A DNA stretch of 64,000 nucleotides, from NCBI RefSeq assembly GCF_037076465.1, contig NZ_AP028908.1:1984001-2048000 (forward strand), given 5' to 3'. Both the position numbers and the translations under genes were made by a program. Origin of the DNA: Pectobacterium araliae (GTDB taxonomy: Bacteria; Pseudomonadota; Gammaproteobacteria; Enterobacterales; Enterobacteriaceae). The notes under the pieces were generated by a model that was given only the letters and a program-made list of their open reading frames with translations, ran no database searches and was not told where the DNA came from. Position 1 is the first letter of the stretch, and the number at the start of each line of letters is the position of its first letter. This document shows, in pieces, positions 40,625 through 48,953 of this stretch.

Positions 40625-42535
40625 ATGTCTTTAATTAGTGTTGCAGGAGCATGGCTGTCGTTTAGTGATGCGCCGTTGTTGGATAACACCGAACTCCATA
40701 TCGAAGAGAATGAGCGCGTTTGTCTGGTTGGGCGCAACGGTGCGGGTAAATCGACGCTACTGAAAATTCTGGCCAAAGACATTCCGTTGGATGATGGCCG
40801 TATCATCTATGAACAAGATCTGATCGTCGCGCGTCTGCAACAGGATCCGCCGCGCGATGTTGCCGGTAGCGTGTTCGATTTTGTTGCTGAAGGGGTCGCG
40901 GCACAGGCGGGTTACCTGAAGGATTACCATGCCATGTTGCGCCTGGTAGAGACGGATCCCAGTGAAAAGAACCTGAACCAGCTCGCTAAGTTGCAGGACA
41001 TTCTGGAGCATCAGGGGTTGTGGCAACTGGAGAGCCGTATTCACGAAGTGCTGGAACAGCTTGGCCTGTCTGCGGATGCTCCGCTGGCGTCGCTTTCTGG
41101 TGGCTGGTTGCGTAAAGCGGCACTCGGCAGAGCGCTGGTAAGTTCACCGCGCGTGCTGCTGTTGGATGAACCGACTAACCATCTGGATATCGAGACGATT
41201 GACTGGCTGGAAACCTTCTTGAAAACATTCCAGGGGAGCATCGTCTTTATCTCCCATGACCGTTCATTTATTCGCAATATGGCGACCCGGATTGTCGATC
41301 TTGATCGCGGTAAACTGGTTTCCTGGCCGGGTAATTACGAGAAATATCTGGAAGGAAAAGAAGAAGCACTGCGGGTGGAAGATCTGCAAAATGCGGAGTT
41401 CGATCGCAAACTGGCACAGGAAGAAGTGTGGATCCGTCAGGGCATCAAGGCCCGGCGTACCCGTAACGAAGGGCGCGTGCGGGCGCTGAAGGCAATGCGT
41501 CAGGATCGTGCGCAGCGTCGAGAAGTTATGGGCTCGGCGAAAATGCAGGTTGAAGAGGCTGCCCGTTCCGGCAAGATAGTGTTCGAGTTGGAAGACGTAA
41601 GCTATCAGATTGACAATAAGATACTGACACGCAATTTCTCTGCTCAGGTACAGCGTGGTGACAAGATTGCATTGGTGGGGCCGAATGGCTGCGGTAAGAC
41701 TACACTGCTAAAATTGATGCTGGGTGGGTTAGAACCGGTCAGCGGACGTGTACACTGTGGCACGAAGCTGGAAGTTGCCTATTTCGATCAGCACCGCGCT
41801 GAACTCGATCCAGAACGTACGGTGATGGACAATCTGGCGGAAGGCAAACAGGAAGTGATGGTCAACGGCCGCTCACGTCATGTGCTGGGCTACTTGCAGG
41901 ACTTTCTGTTCCATCCGAAACGTGCGATGACGCCAGTAAAAGCGCTGTCAGGTGGGGAACGTAACCGTCTGCTGCTGGCACGCTTGTTCCTCAAGCCTAG
42001 TAACCTGCTGATTCTTGATGAACCGACCAACGATCTGGATGTGGAAACGCTGGAACTACTGGAAGAATTAATCGAAAGTTATCAGGGAACCGTTCTACTG
42101 GTCAGCCACGATCGTCAGTTCGTGGATAATTCGGTCACTGAATGCTGGATCTTTGAAGGCGAGGGCAAGATTTCCCGTTTTGTCGGCGGTTATTTCGATG
42201 CGCAACAACAGCGTGCAACGACAACACCCCTGCGAACGACGACGGCTCCGGCAGTCACCGCGCCGGTGGCAACGGCGAACACCGCACCGTCCGCTAAACG
42301 AAATACTGGGAAATTAAGTTATAACCACCAGCGCGAATTAGAGCAGTTACCGCTGCGTATTGAACAACTGGAACAGGACATTGCGTCGCTGCAAGCGCAG
42401 ATGAACGATGCCAGTTTCTTTAGTCGCCCACATGATGAAACACAGTCGGTACTGACCGCACTGGCGGAAGCGGAAAGTGCATTGGAAGCCTGCTTCGCAC
42501 GTTGGGAAGCGCTTGAAGCACAGAAAAACGGCTAA
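40625..42535 (+). CDS. uup: ABC-F ATPase Uup
   Basis: 636-residue soluble ABC-F protein with two nucleotide-binding domains and no membrane segments. First Walker A GRNGAGKSTL and signature LSGGWLRKAAL; second Walker A GPNGCGKTTL and signature LSGGERNRLLLARL; both have LLLDEPTNHLD or LILDEPTNDLD. The inter-domain linker is charged and helical, and a C-terminal coiled coil (about residues 570-636) binds DNA in E. coli Uup. Uup is linked to precise transposon excision and ribosome-associated functions. Confidence 0.96.
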   Translation: MSLISVAGAWLSFSDAPLLDNTELHIEENERVCLVGRNGAGKSTLLKILAKDIPLDDGRIIYEQDLIVARLQQDPPRDVAGSVFDFVAEGVAAQAGYLKDYHAMLRLVETDPSEKNLNQLAKLQDILEHQGLWQLESRIHEVLEQLGLSADAPLASLSGGWLRKAALGRALVSSPRVLLLDEPTNHLDIETIDWLETFLKTFQGSIVFISHDRSFIRNMATRIVDLDRGKLVSWPGNYEKYLEGKEEALRVEDLQNAEFDRKLAQEEVWIRQGIKARRTRNEGRVRALKAMRQDRAQRREVMGSAKMQVEEAARSGKIVFELEDVSYQIDNKILTRNFSAQVQRGDKIALVGPNGCGKTTLLKLMLGGLEPVSGRVHCGTKLEVAYFDQHRAELDPERTVMDNLAEGKQEVMVNGRSRHVLGYLQDFLFHPKRAMTPVKALSGGERNRLLLARLFLKPSNLLILDEPTNDLDVETLELLEELIESYQGTVLLVSHDRQFVDNSVTECWIFEGEGKISRFVGGYFDAQQQRATTTPLRTTTAPAVTAPVATANTAPSAKRNTGKLSYNHQRELEQLPLRIEQLEQDIASLQAQMNDASFFSRPHDETQSVLTALAEAESALEACFARWEALEAQKNG

Positions 42536-42557
42536 TCTGCGCTGTTTGTGTTATGTC

Positions 42558-42588
42558 ATCAATACGGGAGGTTAACTCCCGTATTGAT
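42558..42588 (+). terminator. 13-bp perfect hairpin after uup
   Basis: ATCAATACGGGAG and CTCCCGTATTGAT enclose a GTTAA loop. It begins 22 bp past the uup stop and ends before pqiA. The following T-run is displaced, so strength as a terminator is uncertain. Confidence 0.65.
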
Positions 42589-42635
42589 AGAAGATGTTTT
42601 CAGTCAGAAGCTGACGAGTTTGAAGGAGAGGGCGC

Positions 42636-43982
42636 GTGTGTTCCCATCACGATCGGCATGACTGTAATCTTCAACGTGAACATGGTCTTCACGACGAATA
42701 TGGCCTTGAACACGAACATCATCACCATGATGACTATATGCTTTGCCCGCAGTGTGACCTGCTGGTGGAGTTACCTGCTTTGTTACAAGGACAGAAAGCG
42801 ACCTGTCCACGTTGTAAAACTGCGCTAACTAGCCGTCAGGCGGAACCACGTAAACGGCCAGTCGGCTACGCGGTGAGCGCACTATTCATGTTATTGCTGG
42901 CAAATCTTTTCCCCTTCGTTTCTATGCGCGTGGCGGGAATCACCAGCGAAATTACCCTGATACAGATTCCTAAAGTGATGGTGGCGGACGACTACGCCAG
43001 CGTCGCGACGCTGTTTATGCTGTTTGTTCAACTGGTTCCCGCTTTCAGTATGGTGACCCTTATTTTGCTTTGCCTGCATGCTTCGCTGCCGTTGGCGTTG
43101 AAAAAAGGGATGGGCAAGATGCTACTTCATCTTAAAAGTTGGGGAATGGCAGAGATTTTTCTGGCTGGTGTATTGGTCAGCTTTGTCAAACTGATGGCCT
43201 ATGGTGACATCGGCATCGGCACCAGCTTTATGCCTTTTGTTCTGTTCTGTCTGTTGCAACTGCTGGCTTTCCAAAGCCTCGATCGCCGCTGGCTATGGAA
43301 TGATATTGTGCCGCCACCCGCGTTACCGGCACCGCCGGTTTTAGGGAAAAGCGGGCTATCGCAAGGGCTGCGTTCGTGTTCATGTTGCACTGCCATTCTG
43401 CCCGCCAGCCAGTTAATATGCCCGCGTTGTCACTCACGTGGACACGCCCGTAAGAAGCATAGTTTGCAATGGACGCTGGCTTTGCTGATCACCTCTGTCA
43501 TGCTGTATATTCCCTCGAATCTGATGCCGATTATGGTGACCGAAGCCTTCGGCGATCGCATGGGATCGACGATCATGTCAGGTGTTATCCTGCTGTGGGG
43601 AATGGGATCTTATCCTGTCGCCCTGGTGATTTTTATTGCTAGCGTGATGGTGCCGACACTAAAAATGCTGGCGTTGGGCTGGCTGTGCTGGCAGGCCAAT
43701 GGCAAAACGAAAAAAACGGAAGACAGCGAGCGAATGCACGTCATCTATGAGATGGTTGAGTTTGTCGGACGTTGGTCAATGATTGATGTGTTTGTTATTG
43801 CTGTACTGTCTGCGATGGTGCGCATTGGTCGCCTGATGAGTATTTACCCCGCCATTGGGGCGGTACTGTTCGCGGCCGTGGTGATTCTGACCATGTTTGC
43901 CGCGATGATGTTTGATCCCCGTTTGCTGTGGGATCGTCGTGATGATGTTCTTCATAAGGAGTCCTCCGTTGGCGAAAGATAA
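42636..43982 (+). CDS. pqiA: Intermembrane transport protein PqiA with His-rich N-terminus
   Basis: 448-residue inner-membrane component of the PqiABC lipid-transport system. GTG 42636 follows GAAGGAGAG. Two PqiA domains, each opening with a zinc-ribbon-like pair (LCPQCDLL...ATCPRCK and CSCCTAILPASQLICPRC) and each with four membrane helices. Compared with E. coli PqiA (417 residues, from memory) it has about 25 extra residues at the N-terminus rich in His, Asp and Glu (SHHDRHD, EHEHHHHDD), a likely metal-binding tail. Its last 14 bp overlap pqiB. Confidence 0.94.
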   Translation: MCSHHDRHDCNLQREHGLHDEYGLEHEHHHHDDYMLCPQCDLLVELPALLQGQKATCPRCKTALTSRQAEPRKRPVGYAVSALFMLLLANLFPFVSMRVAGITSEITLIQIPKVMVADDYASVATLFMLFVQLVPAFSMVTLILLCLHASLPLALKKGMGKMLLHLKSWGMAEIFLAGVLVSFVKLMAYGDIGIGTSFMPFVLFCLLQLLAFQSLDRRWLWNDIVPPPALPAPPVLGKSGLSQGLRSCSCCTAILPASQLICPRCHSRGHARKKHSLQWTLALLITSVMLYIPSNLMPIMVTEAFGDRMGSTIMSGVILLWGMGSYPVALVIFIASVMVPTLKMLALGWLCWQANGKTKKTEDSERMHVIYEMVEFVGRWSMIDVFVIAVLSAMVRIGRLMSIYPAIGAVLFAAVVILTMFAAMMFDPRLLWDRRDDVLHKESSVGER

Positions 43983-45609
43983 TCATGCCGTTGCGGATGT
44001 AGAAGCGATTAAACGCTGGTCACCGGTCTGGATTGTGCCGATTGTCACGGTGCTGATCGGTGCGTGGATACTGTTTTACCATTTCAGCCACCAGGGGCCG
44101 CAAATCACGCTGATTACCAGTAACGCCGAAGGCATTGAAGCAGGTAAAACTGCTATCAAAAGCCGTAGCGTAGACGTGGGTGTGATAGAAAGCGTCGTGT
44201 TGAGCGATGATCTTCACCGGGTGGAGATCAAAGCGCGCTTGCATGATGGCATGGATAAATTATTAAAACAGGACTCCGCTTTTTGGGTAGTGAAGCCGCA
44301 AATTGGTCGGGAAGGGGTTTCCGGGCTGGGAACGTTATTATCCGGTGCGTACATTGAGCTACAGCCCGGTGCCAATAAAGATGAAAAGCGCGAGTTTACC
44401 CTGCTGGATGCGCCACCGCTGGCCTCGCCGGATGCGAAAGGCATCAGGGTGATACTGGACAGTGAACAATCCGGGCAGTTGAATGCGGGTGACCCTGTCC
44501 TGTTTCGCGGCTATCGGGTAGGGTCGGTGGAAACCAGCGAGTTCGAGCCGAAAGCGCGTAAAATGCGTTATCAACTGTTTATCTCAGCTCCGTATGACGG
44601 TCTGGTTACCAGCAACGTTCGTTTCTGGAAAGACAGCGGCGTCGCGTTCGATATGTCGGCACAGGGAATGCGTGTCGAAATGGGCTCTCTGACGACGCTG
44701 TTTAGCGGCGGTGTCAGCTTTGATGTCCCTGCCGGGTGGGAACTGGGTGATGCGGCCAAGGCAATGGCGCAGTATCGGCTATTTGATAGCCAGCGCAGTA
44801 TCCAAGACTCGCTATACACCGAATATAAAGAGTATCTGCTGTTCTTCAGCGAATCGATTCGCGGTTTACAGGCGGGGGCGCCAGTTGAATTTCGCGGTAT
44901 TCGGCTGGGGACGGTTGCCGAAGCACCGTTTTTCCCGAAAAATATGAAGCAGGAACTGGATGATGACTATCGCATTCCGGTGCTGATCCGTATTGAACCC
45001 GATCGGTTCGAGAAGAAGATTGGCGGCTCGTTCGACTTTGAACAGCATCTGAAGCAAGCCCAGTCGCTGGGGCTGCGTGCGTCGATGAAGTCGGCTAACC
45101 TTCTGACGGGGGCGCTCTATATCGACTTCGATTTTTATCCGAAAGAAAAAGTGGATAAGCAGCTGTTTGTTTTGGATGGTTACCCGATTCTGCCTACCAT
45201 TGACGGGGGGCTATCACAGATTCAACAGAAGCTGATGGCGGTGCTGGATAAGGTGAATAACCTGCCGCTGAATCCGATGGTTAATGAAGCAACGAAGACG
45301 CTGACGGAAAGTCAGGCAACGCTGCGCGAAATGCAAAAAACGTTAGCGACGTTGAACAAACTGACGTCCAGCAAAGCGATGCAGGATTTGCCTGAAGATA
45401 TGCAAAAAACGCTGCTTGAACTGAATCGTAGCATGAAAGGCTTCCAGCCTGGCTCACCAGCGTATAACAAGATGATGGCGGATATGCAGCGGTTGGATCA
45501 GGTCTTGCGGGAACTACAGCCTGTGCTGCGTACTCTGAACGAGAAAAGCAACGCGTTGGTGTTTGAGTCGTCGGGTAGTCAAGATCCTCAGCCGAAGAGG
45601 GCAAAATAA
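43969..45609 (+). CDS. pqiB: Intermembrane transport protein PqiB (MCE), TTG start
   Basis: 546 residues, exactly the E. coli length, if translation starts at TTG 43969, which has AAGGAG seven bases upstream; an ATG at 43912 in the same frame has no such site and would add 19 residues. One N-terminal membrane anchor (VWIVPIVTVLIGAWILFY) is followed by three MCE domains (GIEAGKTAIKSRSVDVGVIE, AGDPVLFRGYRVGSVETSEF, GAPVEFRGIRLGTV) and a long C-terminal helix that forms the periplasm-spanning needle. It overlaps pqiA by 14 bp and pqiC by 1 bp. Confidence 0.94.
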   Translation: MAKDNHAVADVEAIKRWSPVWIVPIVTVLIGAWILFYHFSHQGPQITLITSNAEGIEAGKTAIKSRSVDVGVIESVVLSDDLHRVEIKARLHDGMDKLLKQDSAFWVVKPQIGREGVSGLGTLLSGAYIELQPGANKDEKREFTLLDAPPLASPDAKGIRVILDSEQSGQLNAGDPVLFRGYRVGSVETSEFEPKARKMRYQLFISAPYDGLVTSNVRFWKDSGVAFDMSAQGMRVEMGSLTTLFSGGVSFDVPAGWELGDAAKAMAQYRLFDSQRSIQDSLYTEYKEYLLFFSESIRGLQAGAPVEFRGIRLGTVAEAPFFPKNMKQELDDDYRIPVLIRIEPDRFEKKIGGSFDFEQHLKQAQSLGLRASMKSANLLTGALYIDFDFYPKEKVDKQLFVLDGYPILPTIDGGLSQIQQKLMAVLDKVNNLPLNPMVNEATKTLTESQATLREMQKTLATLNKLTSSKAMQDLPEDMQKTLLELNRSMKGFQPGSPAYNKMMADMQRLDQVLRELQPVLRTLNEKSNALVFESSGSQDPQPKRAK

Positions 45610-46175
45610 TGATGAAAATCTGGACGCTAGTTCTGGTGCTGGTATTGAGCGCCTGTAGCAGTAGCAATACGCAGAAAACGTACTATCAGTTACCGACAGT
45701 TGTGGATACCAGCACGGTGCAGACTGCCCTGACTCAAGGGCAGTCGTTATGGGTTGAACATGTCAGTGTGGCGGATTATCTCGTTAATACGGGTTTGGTC
45801 TACCAGACTAACGATGTGCAGTATGTCATTGCCAGTAATAACCTGTGGGCCAGCCCGTTAGATCAGCAATTGCAGCAGGCGCTGGTGGCTAATCTGGGGC
45901 ATAAACTGCCGGGGTGGGTCGTCACCACGCAGCCGCAGGGAAGTGAACAGGCTGTTCTGAACGTGGCCGTCACGGGCTTTCACGGTCGTTATGATGGGAA
46001 TGTTGTCGTTCGTGGCGAATGGCTGCTGACCTATCAGGGAAAAGTGCTTAAACGTCCCTTCAGCGTGGTGCTGCCACAAACGGAAGATGGCTATGACGCG
46101 CTGGTAAGAACACTGGCTCAAGGCTGGCAGCAGGTTTCCCAGTCGATTGCCCAGCAGGCAAGTACGCTTAATTAA
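45609..46175 (+). CDS. pqiC: PqiC outer-membrane lipoprotein (YmbA)
   Basis: 188-residue lipoprotein with lipobox LSAC, acylated Cys at residue 16, followed by an ABC-type transport auxiliary (DUF330) domain: TYYQLP, NNLWASPLDQQLQQAL and GRYDGNVVVRGEWLL are shared with E. coli PqiC. It is thought to anchor the PqiB needle to the outer membrane. ATG overlaps the pqiB stop by one base; a second ATG follows at once. Confidence 0.94.
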   Translation: MMKIWTLVLVLVLSACSSSNTQKTYYQLPTVVDTSTVQTALTQGQSLWVEHVSVADYLVNTGLVYQTNDVQYVIASNNLWASPLDQQLQQALVANLGHKLPGWVVTTQPQGSEQAVLNVAVTGFHGRYDGNVVVRGEWLLTYQGKVLKRPFSVVLPQTEDGYDALVRTLAQGWQQVSQSIAQQASTLN

Positions 46176-46222
46176 GTGTTACCGTTGTTTGAAACAACGA
46201 CAACACGAAAAACTCGGGTTCT

Positions 46223-46282
46223 AAAAACCAGACCTTTAAAGATGTAATGCTGTGATTGCATTGCATTTTTAGAGGTTTTTTA
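46223..46282 (+). terminator. Terminator-like imperfect hairpin between pqiC and rmf
   Basis: AAAAACC (46223-46229) and GATGTAATGC pair with GCATTGCATTTTT and GGTTTTTT (ending 46281) with a bulge, followed by ATTG. The rest of the 295-bp gap is AT-rich and should contain the rmf promoter, which I could not place. Confidence 0.45.
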
Positions 46283-46470
46283 TTGTTTTCAAATGGTTAT
46301 GTTTTTTCGTTCTCCAGTGGAGAAAATTCCTATTTTGGATCACAAATATGACACTGGCGTGAATTTTGCGCCTTGACCTTTGGCGGCAGAATCGGTATTG
46401 ATAGTCTGTGGTTGCTTATAAAGTAATCATTGTTTTCTTTCCACCAGATAAATAATGAGGGAAATAAGGC

Positions 46471-46638
46471 ATGAAGAGACAGAAACGCGATCGCCTTGAA
46501 CGGGCTCATTCACGTGGTTATCAAGCCGGTATTGTCGGTAGACCAAAGGAATTTTGTCCTTATCAATCAATTAATGCTCGGTCTTACTGGTTGGGAGGCT
46601 GGCGAAAAGCCATGGAGGACAGGGCTGTTACCGCTTAG
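46471..46638 (+). CDS. rmf: Ribosome modulation factor
   Basis: 55-residue basic protein ([20 protein letters not shown], then [10 protein letters not shown] and [14 protein letters not shown]), nearly identical in plan to E. coli RMF and of the same length. It binds 30S subunits near the anti-Shine-Dalgarno region and drives formation of inactive 100S ribosome dimers in stationary phase. ATG 46471 follows GAGGGAAATAAGGC. pqiABC precedes it as in E. coli, but fabA, its usual next neighbour, is not here; a group II intron follows the terminator. Confidence 0.97.
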   Translation: MKRQKRDRLERAHSRGYQAGIVGRPKEFCPYQSINARSYWLGGWRKAMEDRAVTA

Positions 46639-46661
46639 CGCGCCTTGTCATTAGAGGGAAC

Positions 46662-46685
46662 GCCTCCGCTTTCGCGGAGGCTTTT
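46662..46685 (+). terminator. Rho-independent terminator of rmf
   Basis: GCCTCCGC (46662-46669) pairs perfectly with GCGGAGGC (46674-46681), loop TTTC, followed by TTTTG. The intron begins about 10 bp after the stem. Confidence 0.92.
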
Positions 46686-46691
46686 GTATTT

Positions 46692-48612
46692 GTGCGCCGG
46701 GCATGGCGCGTAGCGCCTTGACGGGCGCTGTCCGTTGACTGTAGTGGTCAAGGGGCGACTTGGCGGTGAAAGTCCTCTACACACCCGGCAAGGGGAAGTG
46801 TTAGCCGAACGGCAAGGGTGCCCACCGCGAGGTGGGATCTGAAGGAAGCTGAAGGCAAAATGCTGGCCTGACGAACAGGAAGCAGTTTAGGCGGCACAGC
46901 GGGGTAAGGTGGCAAATATCATCAAAGCCCAATACTTGCACAGAACGCTGTGACGTAAAGCTGACAGGCATAAGCAGGAAGGTCGCGCGAATTACCCCGG
47001 GAGGGCTGCACGTTTGCTTCAGGGCTACCGAGCGTCGAGAGGCGACGGGATGAACGTGCAGCAGTCAGCCGAAGCCGTAGTAGTGCTGCATAACTGGCAG
47101 CATGAAGGGCTGAACATGATTAACCATGATTAGGACACCGATACTCGATGGGAATTAATGAGGCACAAGCGCAGAGCACTGCGGCCAGCGGCAGAGGAGA
47201 CGGACAGTATCCGTCAGTGCTGCATGAGGGTGCTGAAATCCCCACGGCGGTCGGTGGGCAAACGAAAGCGGAAATGCCGTTGACGATGGAAACGGTGATA
47301 ACGAGAGAGAACCTGATGCTGGCCTATCAGCGCGTGGTGGAAAACAACGGCGCGGCAGGGGTAGATAACCTGAAAGTGACGGAGTTGAAGCCGTGGCTGA
47401 AACAGAACTGGGCGAGTATCAGGCAGGCATTGATTACGGGCGCCTACCAGCCGCAGGCGATACGCAGAGTGGATATCCCAAAGCCGGACGGCGGCGTGAG
47501 AACCCTGGGTATCCCGACGGTAGTGGACAGGCTTATCCAGCAGGCGATAGCACAACAACTCAGTCCGGTCGTGGAGCCGCACTTCTGCGAATCGAGTTAC
47601 GGGTTCAGAAGTAACCGCAATGCGTGGCAGGCAGTGCAACAGGCACAGCGCTACATACAAAGCGGGAAACGCTGGGTGGTCGATCTGGATCTGGAAAAGT
47701 TCTTTGACCGGGTGGATCATGACATTTTGATGTCACGTCTGGCGAGGCATGTCAGGGATAAACGGCTGTTGAAACTGATACGTCGCTACCTTGAAGCGGA
47801 AATGACGAACGGGTGCGAGACAGAGAAGCGAGGTAAGGGAATGCCGCAGGGCGGACCGTTGTCGCCGCTACTGTCGAACATTCTGCTGGATGAACTGGAT
47901 AAAGAACTGGAGCGTCGAGGTCACAGCTTCTGTCGCTATGCGGATGACTGCAACATTTACGTGAGCAGTCGCAAAGCAGGCGAGCATATCTTTAGGGCAA
48001 TCAGGGTGTACCTGAGAGACATACTGAAGCTAAAGGTCAATGAGCAGAAGAGTGCGGTGGCGCGACCGTGGGAGCGTAAGTTCCTGGGATACAGCGTGAC
48101 ACGGCACAAACAGACCCGACTGAAGATCGCAGGGAGCAGTGTCGAGAGGCTGAAGGAGAAGATCCGTAGCCTGACGACAGGGCACGCGACGAAATCAGTG
48201 AAAGGCGTAATCAATGAACTCACACCGATACTGCGAGGCTGGATGAGCTACTTCAGATACACGGAAGTAAAAGGAGTTCTGGAGAAGATTGACGGCTGGG
48301 TCAGGCGTAAACTGCGCAGTCTACTGTGGCGGCAATGGAAACGAACGTATACGCGAGCCCGAATGCTAATGCGAGCGGGCTTGTGTGAAAAGCGAGCGTG
48401 GAGGTCGGCGAGTAACCAGCGAGGAGCGTGGTGGAACGCGGGGTCGAGTCACATGAATGATGCGATAAAGACGGCGCAGTTCAGACGACTCGGCTTGATA
48501 TCACTAGTGGAGCAGCAACGGCAGTTCCAGAGTTAACATGAACCGCCGTATGCGGAACCGCACGTACGGTGGTGTGAGAGGACGGCGGGAGTAATCTCGC
48601 CTCCTACTCGAT
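46692..48612 (+). mobile_element. Bacterial class C group II intron
   Basis: The 5' boundary is placed at GTGCG (46692), the group II start consensus; the 3' boundary at CTCCTACTCGAT (ending 48612), typical of class C introns. Upstream of the reading frame are about 450 bp of structured ribozyme domains. Domain V is visible at about 48540-48574: ACCGCCGTATGCG pairs with CGCACGTACGGTGGT around a GAAC loop, leaving the expected two-base bulge; domain VI follows. The intron encodes a reverse transcriptase. Insertion directly behind a Rho-independent terminator is the known habit of class C introns. Boundaries are good to a few bases. Confidence 0.88.
47148..48536 (+). CDS. ltrA: Group II intron reverse transcriptase/maturase
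   Basis: 462-residue intron-encoded protein, intact. The reverse transcriptase domain shows RRVDIPKPDGGVRTLGIP, VVDLDLEKFFDRVDHD, GMPQGGPLSPLLSNILLDEL and the catalytic YADD at residues 264-267 (CRYADDCNIYV). The maturase (thumb) domain follows (FLGYSV, LRGWMSYFRY). No HNH endonuclease with its cysteine pairs is present at the C-terminus, as usual for class C. The protein aids intron splicing and reverse transcription during retromobility. The gene symbol is the generic one for this family. Confidence 0.93.
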   Translation: MGINEAQAQSTAASGRGDGQYPSVLHEGAEIPTAVGGQTKAEMPLTMETVITRENLMLAYQRVVENNGAAGVDNLKVTELKPWLKQNWASIRQALITGAYQPQAIRRVDIPKPDGGVRTLGIPTVVDRLIQQAIAQQLSPVVEPHFCESSYGFRSNRNAWQAVQQAQRYIQSGKRWVVDLDLEKFFDRVDHDILMSRLARHVRDKRLLKLIRRYLEAEMTNGCETEKRGKGMPQGGPLSPLLSNILLDELDKELERRGHSFCRYADDCNIYVSSRKAGEHIFRAIRVYLRDILKLKVNEQKSAVARPWERKFLGYSVTRHKQTRLKIAGSSVERLKEKIRSLTTGHATKSVKGVINELTPILRGWMSYFRYTEVKGVLEKIDGWVRRKLRSLLWRQWKRTYTRARMLMRAGLCEKRAWRSASNQRGAWWNAGSSHMNDAIKTAQFRRLGLISLVEQQRQFQS

Positions 48613-48953
48613 TAGAGGCAAATGTCCTGATTTTACCTCTCTCTCTGTTCAATCGATACAGAGGTCAATCAACAAACGCGATTAACCAATATATGAATTT
48701 CGGATGATGATCTGGATATTTTCGCGTTTGTAACATCACTTACGAATTTATTTCGATTTCGATCATTTATTACCATTTTTTAGTCGTTATTGCTCGATTA
48801 TGGTTTTAAATTGAGCGAATTGGGTTTTTTTTCATTATTTATTGTTAAAAAATCTATCATTATTACCTGAATGGTATGGCTCAAGGCGGCAATGTAGTAT
48901 AACTTTTTATTCGGAATTTTCTGAAAAAGTTAAAGGTTAGAGAGAAAAATAGA
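48613..48953. other. Intergenic region between the intron and the chemoreceptor gene
   Basis: About 340 bp, strongly AT-rich in the right half, without a credible gene. It should hold the chemoreceptor promoter. I looked for a sigma-28 motif (TAAA and GCCGATAA) and found none that convinces. Confidence 0.5.

Noticed and set aside
42553..42828. 91-codon frame overlapping the pqiA start
   Set aside because: Starts within the uup hairpin region and covers the His-rich pqiA start in another frame; pqiA has the ribosome site and homology.
48613..48953. Sigma-28 flagellar promoter for the chemoreceptor
   Set aside because: No TAAA box correctly spaced from GCCGATAA could be found.
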